From the NCBI RefSeq assembly GCF_002250655.1, contig NZ_NOZR01000008.1, positions 1 to 64,000 of the forward strand: 64,000 nt of DNA, read 5' to 3'. Positions 49,837-60,134 of this stretch are shown here, in pieces (within the stretch, counting starts at the first letter, position 1; each line of letters begins with the position of its first letter). The notes below the pieces were generated by a model. It searched no databases, was not told where the DNA came from, and saw only the letters and a program-made list of their open reading frames with translations. This DNA is from Mycolicibacterium sphagni. Lineage in GTDB: Bacteria > Actinomycetota > Actinomycetes > Mycobacteriales > Mycobacteriaceae. Made by a program: the position numbers and the translations under genes.

Positions 49837-50720
49837 GCGTACACCACCTCTGGCTCGGGCTCCCAGATCGCCGCCTTCTCGACTCCGGGAAGCCCTGCCA
49901 GCGCACGGTATTCGCTGCCCATCGCTACCCATTCCCCGGTCTCGGCTATCACGGCCGGCTTGCAGGCGATCGCGTCGCGGACGACGGCGAACGAGTCGTG
50001 GTTGGACACCAGCAGGGTGTAGAAGCCGTCGAATGTGGCACACAACTCCTTCAGGGCTGTCTCCACATCCCGGCCGCGCGCCAGCTGCTCGGCCACGTAC
50101 CGCGCACCGACCTCGGTGTCGTTCTCGCTGTCGAAGGCGACGCCGGCCGCCATGAGGTCGCGGCGGATTGTGGCGTGGTTGGCGAATGAACCGTTGTGCA
50201 CCAGGCATTGATCCGGCCCCACCGCATACGGGTGAGCGCCGGCCGGGATCACCGCGGACTCGGTGGCCATCCTGGTGTGGCCTACGCCCTGCCAGCCTTG
50301 GGCTTTGGCCAGGCCCCAGGCCTCGGTGAGCGCCTTGGGATGGCCAACACCCTTGAGCACAGCTAAGTTTCGGCCAAAGCCGGCGATCAGCGCGTGCGGG
50401 TAGTGTGCGGTGACGGCCGCGTGCAAAGTCTCCGGTGCGGCATCGGCCGACACCAGCAGCGTCTCGTCGACGCGGTGCACCGACACGTCGACGCCCAACG
50501 CCGCATGCAGTGCGGCAGTCATCTGCTCCGGGCTGTCATCGACGTCGAGGACGGACACGGTGCCCTGCCCGGGCGGCGACCATCGGGGATCGCCGTAGAC
50601 CGCCACGCCGGCTGAATCGCTTCCGCGGCCAGACATTTCACAGAGCATGCCCGTCAGCAGTTCACCGAGCCGGGGATAGAGCTCAGGGTTGCGCAGGTGA
50701 AGACCCACGATCCCGCACAT
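49824..50720 (-). CDS. class II glutamine amidotransferase (GlxB/MgsA-like)
   Basis: The 298-residue Ntn-type amidotransferase starts MCGIVGLHL, so Cys2 becomes the N-terminal nucleophile. It has GRGSDSAGVAVYG, GVGHTRMATES, and the LVHNGSFANH glutamine site. It would release ammonia (or transfer an amine) from a gamma-glutamyl amide. ATG 50720 follows GAGGAAGG and gives the required Met-Cys start; the frame extends 54 bases upstream without purpose. Confidence 0.9.
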   Translation of the reverse strand: MCGIVGLHLRNPELYPRLGELLTGMLCEMSGRGSDSAGVAVYGDPRWSPPGQGTVSVLDVDDSPEQMTAALHAALGVDVSVHRVDETLLVSADAAPETLHAAVTAHYPHALIAGFGRNLAVLKGVGHPKALTEAWGLAKAQGWQGVGHTRMATESAVIPAGAHPYAVGPDQCLVHNGSFANHATIRRDLMAAGVAFDSENDTEVGARYVAEQLARGRDVETALKELCATFDGFYTLLVSNHDSFAVVRDAIACKPAVIAETGEWVAMGSEYRALAGLPGVEKAAIWEPEPEVVYAWTR

Positions 50721-50740
50721 GGTTATTCCTTCCTCGCCGG

Positions 50741-52048
50741 TCAGAATGCGGTCAGGTACTGGTCGACCTCCCACGGACTGACCGTGCTGTGGTAGGCGAA
50801 GAACTCGTCGCGTTTGATCCCGGCGAAATAGCTGGCCACCCCGGCGCCGACGGCGTCAAGCACACCAGTGATCACCGCGTCACCCTCGAACTCTTCGACG
50901 GCGTGCAACAGCGTGGGAGGCAGGGCGGTGCGGCCGGTCGCACTTCCGATCGCGCCGGGGTCGAGGCTGCGCTTGATGCCGTCGATGCCGGCACCCAGAG
51001 CCGCTGCGATGGCCAGATACGGGTTGGCCGATCCATCGCCGCCGCGTAGCTCCACCCGCTGGGAGTCCGGGACGCGGATGTAGTGGGTGCGGTCGTTGCC
51101 GCCGTACGTCGGTAGCTTCGGCGCCCAGGATGCGCCCGAGGCTGTGGTCAGCGCTCCGGTTCGCTTGTAGGAGTTGACCGTTGGCCCTACAACGGCCTGC
51201 AATGCGCAGGCGTGATCGAGAATGCCGCCGATGAACGAATAAGCGGTCGGGGATAGTCCCAGCCCGCGGTCGTCGGAGTTTTCGGGGAACACCGGCGCGC
51301 CGCCGCTGGTCAGCGACAGGTGCAGATGTAAGCCGCTGCCGGTGCGATCGGAGAACGGCTTGGGCATGAAGGTGGCGACCATGCCGCGTTCAGCGGCGAT
51401 CATCGACAGCAGGTAGCGCAGCGTGATGACCCGGTCCGCGGTGGTCAGCGCGTCGGCGAATTGGAAGTTCTGCTCGAACTGGCCGTTGCCGTCTTCGTGG
51501 TCGTTGGCGTAGTTCGACCAGCCCAGGGTGTTCATCGCCGTAGAGATGGCGGTGAGGTGGTCGTACATCCGGGTGACGCCGCGTGCGTCGTAACACGGCT
51601 GGGCCGCGGTGTCGGCGGTGTCCGCGGTGGCCAGGCTGCCGTCGGACGCCCGGGTCAGCAGGAAGTATTCGACCTCGGCGCCGACCCAGGGTTCGAAGCC
51701 GGCGTCAGCGGCCCGCTGGATCAGTGACTTGAGAATGACCCGCGGTGCGTACGGCCACGGCTGGCCCTCGACGTGCGGATCGCAGTGCACGATCGCCAGG
51801 CCCTCTTTGATGAACGGGATCGGCGTGAACGACTGGGGGTCGGGGATCGCCATGATATCCGGGTCTTTGGGCTCCTGGCCCATGGCTCCGACGGCGTATC
51901 CGGCGAATCCGACGCCCTCGGTGGCCAAGAGGTCTATCGCCTCGACCGGAACGAGCTTCGCGCACGGCTTGCCGCGCAGGTCGACGAACAGCGCGAGCAC
52001 GAATTTGGTACCCGCGTCTTGTGCCAGTGTCTGCAGGTTGCCGACCAT
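50741..52048 (-). CDS. glutamine synthetase homologue, type III/GmaS-PuuA-like
   Basis: The 435-residue protein has the GS motifs: metal ligands in GAEVEYFLL, NGQFEQNF, the ATP/glutamate site GSGLHLHLSL, the Arg loop RTHYIRVP and the metal site RVELRGGDGSANPYLAIAA. It lacks the Tyr-adenylylation segment of GSI. Such paralogues (GmaS, PuuA, GlnA3/GlnA4) ligate glutamate to amines rather than ammonia. It heads the five-gene operon. ATG 52048 follows AAGGGCTCAGC. The true amine (methylamine, ethanolamine, polyamine) cannot be read from sequence. Confidence 0.85.
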   Translation of the reverse strand: MVGNLQTLAQDAGTKFVLALFVDLRGKPCAKLVPVEAIDLLATEGVGFAGYAVGAMGQEPKDPDIMAIPDPQSFTPIPFIKEGLAIVHCDPHVEGQPWPYAPRVILKSLIQRAADAGFEPWVGAEVEYFLLTRASDGSLATADTADTAAQPCYDARGVTRMYDHLTAISTAMNTLGWSNYANDHEDGNGQFEQNFQFADALTTADRVITLRYLLSMIAAERGMVATFMPKPFSDRTGSGLHLHLSLTSGGAPVFPENSDDRGLGLSPTAYSFIGGILDHACALQAVVGPTVNSYKRTGALTTASGASWAPKLPTYGGNDRTHYIRVPDSQRVELRGGDGSANPYLAIAAALGAGIDGIKRSLDPGAIGSATGRTALPPTLLHAVEEFEGDAVITGVLDAVGAGVASYFAGIKRDEFFAYHSTVSPWEVDQYLTAF

Positions 52049-52257
52049 GCTGAGCCCTTGTCTCTCAGGAGGAATCGCTATCTCATGACATTAAACCATC
52101 GTATCGGGTTCCGCATGTCCATCCGGATCCTGTCGCACGAGCGCGGAGCCACGCCACTCTCTGCGAGATTGCTGAAGGAATGCTGGATAACCGCACCTCG
52201 GTGGGGTGGTCGGGCGCTCGCGTGCCGACGGTGCCGACTGACCACCGAAGCGGTCAA

Positions 52258-52298
52258 GTGTTTCCGATCGTTACTTACGGTTTATTTATGTGAAACAC
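52258..52298. promoter_or_regulatory. AT-rich inverted repeat with GlnR-box-like spacing
   Basis: GTGTTTC (52258-52264) and GAAACAC (52292-52298) are perfect 7-base arms. Inside, GTTAC (52270-52274) and GAAAC (52292-52296) are exactly 22 bases apart, resembling the GTnAC/GAAAC elements of actinobacterial GlnR boxes. The block is unusually AT-rich for this genome and lies between the divergent operon and permease, so nitrogen control is plausible. The remainder of 52049-52365 has no convincing gene. Confidence 0.4.
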
Positions 52299-52303
52299 CC
52301 GAG

Positions 52304-52318
52304 GCGTCCACTGACAGT
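52304..52318. promoter_or_regulatory. 15-base element, copy 1, upstream of the permease
   Basis: GCGTCCACTGACAGT occurs here, 48 bases before the permease ATG, and again at 54384 before the XRE-cupin gene. Here it continues into the perfect dyad CACTG-A-CAGTG (52309-52319). It is a candidate operator of the XRE-cupin regulator. Confidence 0.6.
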
Positions 52319-52365
52319 GCATAACGACCACTGGGCTTAGAGCCGGCAGGCGAAGGGAACACGAC

Positions 52366-53832
52366 ATGACGTCCACGAACGTCGCAGAGAACTCAGGGTT
52401 GCACAAGGGCACCAATTGGTGGGGTGCGTTCGTTATCGGCCTGGCCGGACCGATCCTGGTGACGGGCATCGCTCCACCAGCCGTACAGTCGCTGGGCGCG
52501 GCTGCGGTGCCACTGATTGCGGTGACCACAGCTCTGGGGGTGCTGCTGTGCCTTTTCGCGGCTGAACTGGCGGCCGTTATGCCACACCGCACAGGGGGGC
52601 TTCCCTCCTATGCGACAGAGTCTTTCGAACCCATACATCCCGGCATCGCGACTCATCTGGGCGGATTGTCGGCTTGGGCCTACTGGCTGGGCTGGTTTCC
52701 GGTGGCCCCCATCAACATGATCCTGGCATCGGCCTACATCACGCAGCTCTTCTCGATCCCCCAGGGGCGGTCGTTCCTGCCGTTCGGGGATATCGGGAGC
52801 CCGATAACTCTGGCGGTGTTGATCATTTCCATCGTCGCCATCGCGATCATGTATGTGCCGGCCTATTTTGGTATCAAGCTGGGGGCCGGATTCGCGACGG
52901 TCATGGGCATCGTGTCCATGGCGCCGCTGACTTTGCTCATCCTGCTGCCGTTCTTCCGCCCGAGTTCGATGACGTTCGGCAATCTGTCTGGCTTCCACTT
53001 CGCGCCGGGTGTGGTCGGCAGCCCGACGCTGATCCTCGCGTGGATGTTCGTCATGACGTGGTCGGTGCTGGCCATGGAGGCGGCGGCCTGTTATCTCGGT
53101 GAGTGCCGGAACCCGGCCCGCGACGCCAAGATCGCGATGACAGTCGAAGGAATCTATGGCTTCTTCATCTTCGTGATGACCGCGGTGGTGCTCGTGCTGG
53201 TGTTGGGCGTGGCCGACAATGCCGACCCGTTGACCATCTTCTCCACGTTCATCAACAAGATCACCGGTACGTCCGGTGGGTGGGTCCAGTGGGCGATCGG
53301 GCTGCCTTTGATCGTGGCGCTGTTGCTGTCGGTCCTCAACGCGATCATGGGCTGCGCACGCTCGCTGTACCAGACGGCCGAGGACGGCGTATTGCCCCGC
53401 TGGTTCGGTCGCTTGAATAAACACGGTGTTCCCGGCCGGGCAATGGCTTTCAATGTCGTCTGCTCGATCGTCATCCTGCTTTTCGGCAGCCCGCTGCGCA
53501 TCTACATCATCTCGAATATCGGCTATCTCTTCGCCTGTGGCATGGCCTTTTTCGCCTACTTCGCGCACCGGCAATTACGCCCCGCGATTGAGCGACCCGT
53601 CCGGCTGCCTGGCTTCATGAGGTGGGTGGCGCTCGCTGTCGGGATCTTCTGTGCGGTGCTGTGGGTCTTCGGCGGCTGGAACAGTCCGTCGATTGTGGTC
53701 GGAACGCAAAGCCATTCGCTGTTCTTCGTGGGGCTGCTTGTGCTGGCCGCCTATGTCCCGCTGCACTTCTGGCGACGTATCGCCGACCGAAGGATAACCG
53801 TGGCGTCGACGTCGGTGGCGGAACCCGCGTGA
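52366..53832 (+). CDS. APC-superfamily amino acid/amine permease
   Basis: The 488-residue protein has about 12 TM segments and the APC N-terminal consensus region (GLAGPILVTGIAPPAVQSLGAAAVPLI, then GGLPSYATESF). The later EAMAACYLGECRNPARD-like loop is here MEAAACYLGECRNPARD. It is divergent from the GS-like operon and probably imports its amine or amino-acid substrate, as PuuP or ethanolamine permeases do. ATG 52366 follows GAAGGG. Its stop overlaps the next gene as GTGA. Confidence 0.9.
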   Translation: MTSTNVAENSGLHKGTNWWGAFVIGLAGPILVTGIAPPAVQSLGAAAVPLIAVTTALGVLLCLFAAELAAVMPHRTGGLPSYATESFEPIHPGIATHLGGLSAWAYWLGWFPVAPINMILASAYITQLFSIPQGRSFLPFGDIGSPITLAVLIISIVAIAIMYVPAYFGIKLGAGFATVMGIVSMAPLTLLILLPFFRPSSMTFGNLSGFHFAPGVVGSPTLILAWMFVMTWSVLAMEAAACYLGECRNPARDAKIAMTVEGIYGFFIFVMTAVVLVLVLGVADNADPLTIFSTFINKITGTSGGWVQWAIGLPLIVALLLSVLNAIMGCARSLYQTAEDGVLPRWFGRLNKHGVPGRAMAFNVVCSIVILLFGSPLRIYIISNIGYLFACGMAFFAYFAHRQLRPAIERPVRLPGFMRWVALAVGIFCAVLWVFGGWNSPSIVVGTQSHSLFFVGLLVLAAYVPLHFWRRIADRRITVASTSVAEPA

Positions 53833-54314
53833 CCGCGGTACTGCGGCGCCTCGGGGCGCGCAGGGGTGATGCACCGCCGGACTCGCCCCGCGACCTGGTG
53901 ATCGTCCTGAGGCCGGATGCGGCGGCTTGCGCAGACCTCATCGCGGCTGCTTGCGAAGCCAATTGCACTGTGGCCGTTGTGCTTCCGCTAAAGATTCACG
54001 GATATTCGCTCGGGATGCCGAACCCAGGTCTCATGCCCACCGCCCGGGAACGTGCGGCAGCCGAGGAGGCCATCACCACGACCGTCAATCGGCTGCGGAA
54101 GGCCGGGGTGGACGTCGATGGGCAGATCGTCGTCACCCGCCATGCCCACCGCGCGATTCCGCGCATCGTGCGGCGTCGCGGTGCCACCCGCGTGATCGTG
54201 GCAGGCTCGAGCGCAGGCCGGCTTCGCCGCCTCATCGAGGGCGACCTACACAGCCAGCTCCGCCGGCGCCTTCGGCCGATCGCAACCGTGGACTCGATGC
54301 CGAAGGCCGGGTAG
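53829..54314 (+). CDS. small UspA-like (universal stress fold) protein
   Basis: The 161-residue protein starts at GTG 53829, overlapping the permease stop (GTGA), so it is translationally coupled. It has a Rossmann-like pattern: VIVLRPDAAACADLIAAACEANCTVAVVLPL at the N-terminus and ATRVIVAGSSAGRLRRLIEGDL at the C-terminus, like the UspA G-x2-G-x9-G/S loop though degenerate. Usp domains coupled to APC permeases occur as regulatory modules, so it may tune the transporter. Confidence 0.65.
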   Translation: MTAVLRRLGARRGDAPPDSPRDLVIVLRPDAAACADLIAAACEANCTVAVVLPLKIHGYSLGMPNPGLMPTARERAAAEEAITTTVNRLRKAGVDVDGQIVVTRHAHRAIPRIVRRRGATRVIVAGSSAGRLRRLIEGDLHSQLRRRLRPIATVDSMPKAG

Positions 54315-54383
54315 TCGCTGCGCCGATCGTGCTGGGTAGGGCGGCGGCGACACAGTCTTTGGTTGTCGTGCCCGTGGGTTGTT

Positions 54384-54398
54384 GCGTCCACTGACAGT
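54384..54398. promoter_or_regulatory. 15-base element, copy 2, upstream of the XRE-cupin gene
   Basis: The same GCGTCCACTGACAGT as at 52304-52318 (inner dyad ACTG-A-CAGT). It ends 23 bases before the XRE-cupin ATG, over the expected -35 region of its promoter, which suits negative autoregulation. Confidence 0.6.
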
Positions 54399-54409
54399 AG
54401 ACCCTGCGA

Positions 54410-54415
54410 TAAAAT
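54410..54415 (+). promoter_or_regulatory. -10 box for a leaderless XRE-cupin mRNA
   Basis: TAAAAT ends six bases before the ATG at 54422 and there is no ribosome binding site, so the transcript probably starts at the initiation codon. Confidence 0.5.
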
Positions 54416-54421
54416 CGCCCG

Positions 54422-55081
54422 ATGACCGAGCTGCAAGGGCGCATACACCGCGACAGCGGCGACCCCGCACCCACGGAGCGGGAAGTGTCCAGCACGACTG
54501 CGCGCCGGCCGACACTCGAGTTGGCCATTGCCGCTCAGGTCCGCGCATTGCGGCGCGCCACCGGGCTGTCGGTTGCGGAAATGGCCGCCAAGACAGGTCT
54601 GTCGAAGGCAATGCTCTCCAAGATCGAGAATGCCCAGACTTCTTGCAGCCTCACCACTCTGGCGAAACTGGCTGACACCTTGGATGTACCGGTCACCGCG
54701 CTGTTTCGTGGAGCCGACAACGGCCGCGAAGCCGTATTCACCGAGGCGGCCAAGGGGTCGGTGATCGTGGGACGCGGCACCCGCGTCGGGCACCACTACG
54801 AGCTGCTGGGTGCCCTGCGGGGCCAACACAAGAGGCTCGAACCGGTGTTGGTCACGTTGACTGACAAGAGCGAACCCTTTCCGCTATTCCAGCATCCGGG
54901 CACCGAGCTCCTCTACATGCTGGAAGGCGTGATGGTGTACGGGCACAACGACAGCGAATACACCATGCGACCCGGTGATACGCTGCTTCTGGACGGCGAA
55001 GGGCTGCATGGTCCCCGCGATCTGGTTCGGCTGCCCATCCGATTCCTGGCGGTGACCGCCTATCCCGACTTCCACGACTGA
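54422..55081 (+). CDS. XRE-cupin transcriptional regulator (PuuR-like architecture)
   Basis: The 219-residue protein has an HTH_3 domain (about residues 38-92: VRALRRATGLSVAEMAAKTGLSKAMLSKIENAQTSCSLTTL) and a C-terminal Cupin_2 barrel (about 145-215: FQHPGTELLYMLEGVMVYGHNDSEYTMRPGDTLLLDGEGLH). This is the layout of PuuR, the putrescine utilisation repressor, and of related amine/amino-acid regulators. A shared 15-base element before this gene and before the permease suggests it controls both. The cupin probably binds the substrate or a gamma-glutamyl intermediate. Confidence 0.85.
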   Translation: MTELQGRIHRDSGDPAPTEREVSSTTARRPTLELAIAAQVRALRRATGLSVAEMAAKTGLSKAMLSKIENAQTSCSLTTLAKLADTLDVPVTALFRGADNGREAVFTEAAKGSVIVGRGTRVGHHYELLGALRGQHKRLEPVLVTLTDKSEPFPLFQHPGTELLYMLEGVMVYGHNDSEYTMRPGDTLLLDGEGLHGPRDLVRLPIRFLAVTAYPDFHD

Positions 55082-55153
55082 TCGCGGTCGCACGGATTGA
55101 ATCCGGCCCGTCCATGTCCTCGGAATCAGGGCGATCGACTTCAGGAAGGCGAT

Positions 55154-55597
55154 ATGCGACGACGACCACGGTGGATCCTCACGATCGCCGTACTGGTCAT
55201 TGCGGTGGGTGTGGCCGTTTGGTCGAAATATTTCGACGGGCCGCCCGAGAAATGCAAGCCGGTGATCGACTTCCTGGACTTCAGTCGGTCGCAGGCCGCC
55301 AAGATCGATTCCAAGGGCAATGAGGGGATCCCGACGGTCGCCGAGGACGCCGCCTACCAGCAGTGGGCGGACGGCCTGGCGGAGCGCTCTCAAAAGGTGA
55401 CCGATCCCGGCCTGGCGGCGCAAACAACCGAGATCGCCCAGCTGGCCAACCAGTTCGTGACAGGCCTGCCGACGCTGCGCTCGCAGACTCAAGCCCGCGC
55501 ACCGGGTGCGCCGCCGCCACCTCAGATGTACGAGATGTCACTGCTCAACGAGCGGATCGTCACCAAGCTCGGGGACCTGCGGAAAACCTGCTCCTGA
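55154..55597 (+). CDS. single-pass membrane protein, unknown
   Basis: The 147-residue protein has three Arg, then one TM helix (WILTIAVLVIAVGVAVW), and an extracytoplasmic helical domain with two cysteines (EKCKPVIDF and RKTCS at the C-terminus) that could form a disulfide. No family recognised. ATG 55154 follows CAGGAAGG. Its last 60 bases overlap the 3' end of the convergent nitroreductase gene. Confidence 0.75.
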   Translation: MRRRPRWILTIAVLVIAVGVAVWSKYFDGPPEKCKPVIDFLDFSRSQAAKIDSKGNEGIPTVAEDAAYQQWADGLAERSQKVTDPGLAAQTTEIAQLANQFVTGLPTLRSQTQARAPGAPPPPQMYEMSLLNERIVTKLGDLRKTCS

Positions 55598-56185
55598 CCA
55601 ATTGAGCACGATCTCGTCCAGCGGTAGCCGCTCCCGCGGCCGCGCGTCGCGCTCAGCGACCTCCGGGGCCGTCGTCACGTAGTCGCCCTGGGATCCGACG
55701 GCGACGACCGCCAGCGGGTGCACCCCGTCCGGCAGGGCGAATGCGGCACGGGCGCCGTCGACATCGAAGCCGGCCATCGGATGCACGATCAGGCCGCGGG
55801 CCACGGCCTCGATGGACAGGTTCGCGATTGCGGCACCGGCGTCGAGCGCCGAGTACAGCGCGGTCCGGTCATCTTCTCCCGCATCGGCGCACACCAGGAT
55901 CAGTGCGCCGGCCGCGTTGGCGTAGCTGTTGCCGCGGCGGAGCAGGCCGGTCATCGTGCTGAACGGGTCCGAACCCCGCACGCCGACCACGAACCGCACC
56001 GGCTGGCGATGCCCCCACGTCGCGGCCCAGCGAGCGGCCTCCAAAAGCGCGATCAGCTGCTCAGACGTGATCACCGCATCCGGGTCGAAGGCGCGCGGAC
56101 TCCACCTGGCGGCGATCGGCGGGTGGATCGGCACCAGGGTGCGGGCGCCACGGTCTGAGGGTGGGACGGCGCGTTGGTCAGCCAC
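55538..56185 (-). CDS. nitroreductase family protein
   Basis: The 215-residue protein opens with HPPIAARWSPRAFDPDAVITSEQLIALLEAARWAATWGHRQPVRFVVG, covering the FMN-binding RWSPRAF and WGHRQP-like motifs. A GAAIANLSIEAVARGLIVHPMAGFD segment follows. It should be an NAD(P)H-FMN oxidoreductase. Its C-terminal part is antisense to the end of the preceding membrane protein gene (60 bases). A short intergenic space separates it from the divergent ask. Confidence 0.88.
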   Translation of the reverse strand: MADQRAVPPSDRGARTLVPIHPPIAARWSPRAFDPDAVITSEQLIALLEAARWAATWGHRQPVRFVVGVRGSDPFSTMTGLLRRGNSYANAAGALILVCADAGEDDRTALYSALDAGAAIANLSIEAVARGLIVHPMAGFDVDGARAAFALPDGVHPLAVVAVGSQGDYVTTAPEVAERDARPRERLPLDEIVLNWSGAGFPQVPELGDDPLVEQ

Positions 56186-56279
56186 TGGTGAGACGTTACC
56201 GCCGATCCGGGCGGCAAAAGCAGGTGCTTTGACCCCTTATCCTTAAAGCCGACATCCCACTCTTTCGAAAGGGCAGACA

Positions 56280-58594
<2,315 letters not shown>

Positions 58595-58606
58595 GGCGGG
58601 TTCCTC

Positions 58607-59755
58607 TTGCGCCGAAACCGACGTTTGGGCGTGAAACTGCGGGCAATCTGCGCTATTTCGTCGATCTCGGCACTCGTGCTGTCGCCGGTTGCGACCGCGG
58701 ACCCGCCGAGCCCGGCACCCGATCCGATCCTGGCGCCGCTCGCTCCAGGTCAGGTGGTGCGGATCGGGCCGATCGCCGGCACCGGAACCCCGACTCGCGA
58801 CTACGGTATCGGCGCCACCGATCTGTGCGAGTTCATGGAATTCCCAACCGAATTACTGCAGATCTGTGGCGATAGCTTCGCCGGTCAGGGCGTCGGGTTC
58901 GGCGGCTGGTTCTCACCGGTGGCTCTGCATGTTTCCGGTGACTCGGTCGACGACCCCGATGGGGTGCGCTACACCGGAGTCACCGGCGTGGACAAGCCAC
59001 TGCTGGCTGACCCCGCCCCGGCCGGTTCCTCGCAGCTGCCGGCAGGCGTCGTGCAGATCAACCGGCAGAACTACCTGCTGGTGACCACCACCAAGGACTT
59101 GGTTCCGCACACCTCGCGGTTGGTGAAAGCGCAAGCAGGACAGGGCGGTTGGCAGACCGTACCGGGTTCGCTGCGCGACGCGGCCCACGCGGGCGGGCGT
59201 CAGACCCAGATCAGCGGCTACTACGACCCGATCCCCACGCCGGACTCACAGACCGGCTGGGTGTACGTCGTGGCCAATAATTTCGATCGGTCCGGTCCGG
59301 CGGTGTTGTACCGCGCCACTCCGGAGACGTTCACCGACCGCTCACGATGGCAGGGCTGGGCGGCTGGCCCAAGCGGCGGCTGGAACAAGACGCCGACACC
59401 GTTGTGGCCGGACAAGATCGGTGAGATGAGTTTCCGCGAGGTCGACGGCAAACCCGTGCTGTCCTATTTCAATGCCAGCACCGGCAACATGGAGATGCGG
59501 GTGGCCTACGACCCGACCGGTCTGGGCGCCGCTCCGGTGACGACGGTGGTGCATGCGGGGGACTGGCCCGACCCGGTGGATAGCCTGCCGGCACCGGACG
59601 ACAACCGGCTTGCGCAGCCATACGGCGGCTATATCTCGCCAGGCTCGACGCTCGATGAAGTGCGGGTCTTTATCAGCCAGTGGAACACCACGCCGCGCGA
59701 CCGAGCGCCCTACCGAGTGCTCCAGTTTGCGGTCAACCCGATCAAGCCGTGGTGA
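58607..59755 (+). CDS. secreted DUF4185 protein, Rv3707c type
   Basis: The protein is about 382 residues with a signal peptide (AICAISSISALVLSPVATA) and a DUF4185 beta-propeller-like domain with DLCEFMEFPTELLQICGDSFAG, WVYVVANNFDRSGPAVLYRA and MRVAYDPTG. DUF4185 proteins include arabinan-degrading enzymes in other mycobacteria, so a cell-wall glycan role is possible but unproven here. The start is TTG 58607 or GTG 58631. It overlaps the next minus-strand gene by 14 bases. Confidence 0.75.
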   Translation: MRRNRRLGVKLRAICAISSISALVLSPVATADPPSPAPDPILAPLAPGQVVRIGPIAGTGTPTRDYGIGATDLCEFMEFPTELLQICGDSFAGQGVGFGGWFSPVALHVSGDSVDDPDGVRYTGVTGVDKPLLADPAPAGSSQLPAGVVQINRQNYLLVTTTKDLVPHTSRLVKAQAGQGGWQTVPGSLRDAAHAGGRQTQISGYYDPIPTPDSQTGWVYVVANNFDRSGPAVLYRATPETFTDRSRWQGWAAGPSGGWNKTPTPLWPDKIGEMSFREVDGKPVLSYFNASTGNMEMRVAYDPTGLGAAPVTTVVHAGDWPDPVDSLPAPDDNRLAQPYGGYISPGSTLDEVRVFISQWNTTPRDRAPYRVLQFAVNPIKPW

Positions 59756-59960
59756 GTGGGTTGATCAGCTTCGCCCGTATGCGCAGTAGTTGAATTTGAG
59801 CAACTCCCAGGAGTAACACCGGCCACAGCAACCCTGACGCCACGATGAGTGGGAAGCGAACGCGGTCGCGCACGGCCTCACCTGCGCGAAAGGCTTCTGA
59901 GAACACCCATACCAGGAAGGTGGCCAGAGGCATGCCGGTGAGATAGAGATAGAACAGCAC
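59742..59960 (-). CDS. small two-helix membrane protein
   Basis: The 72-residue protein has two hydrophobic segments (about 1-22 and 35-58) and a basic C-terminus. GTG 59960 is preceded by AAGGAGA at seven bases, one of the best ribosome sites in the window, which supports it as a real gene. No family recognised. Convergent overlap of 14 bases with the DUF4185 gene. Confidence 0.65.
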   Translation of the reverse strand: MLFYLYLTGMPLATFLVWVFSEAFRAGEAVRDRVRFPLIVASGLLWPVLLLGVAQIQLLRIRAKLINPLTTA

Positions 59961-60134
59961 CGTGAACTCTCCTTAGAAGCAACCCCTGCGATATAGTTGC
60001 AAAGTTCGCTGGCGCTGTCCAGTGCTACCCCGTGCCCACCGGCACCGGCAACCATCCCGTGCGGGTCCTCATTCATAGTCAACTCAAAGGTCCGACCTAG
60101 CCCGCACTGGGCAGCAGGCTCGCATGATCGATTC

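Noticed and set aside
49837..50208. Upstream extension of the GXGXG protein frame
   Set aside because: It lies within the coding region of the amidotransferase and has Arg/Gly-rich shadow composition; ATG 49836 gives the family N-terminus.
52085..52324. An 80-codon plus-strand frame with AGGAGG eleven bases before its ATG
   Set aside because: It runs through the divergent control region including the inverted repeat and the 15-base element, has a mixed composition and no recognisable domain; the AGGAGG is likely accidental.
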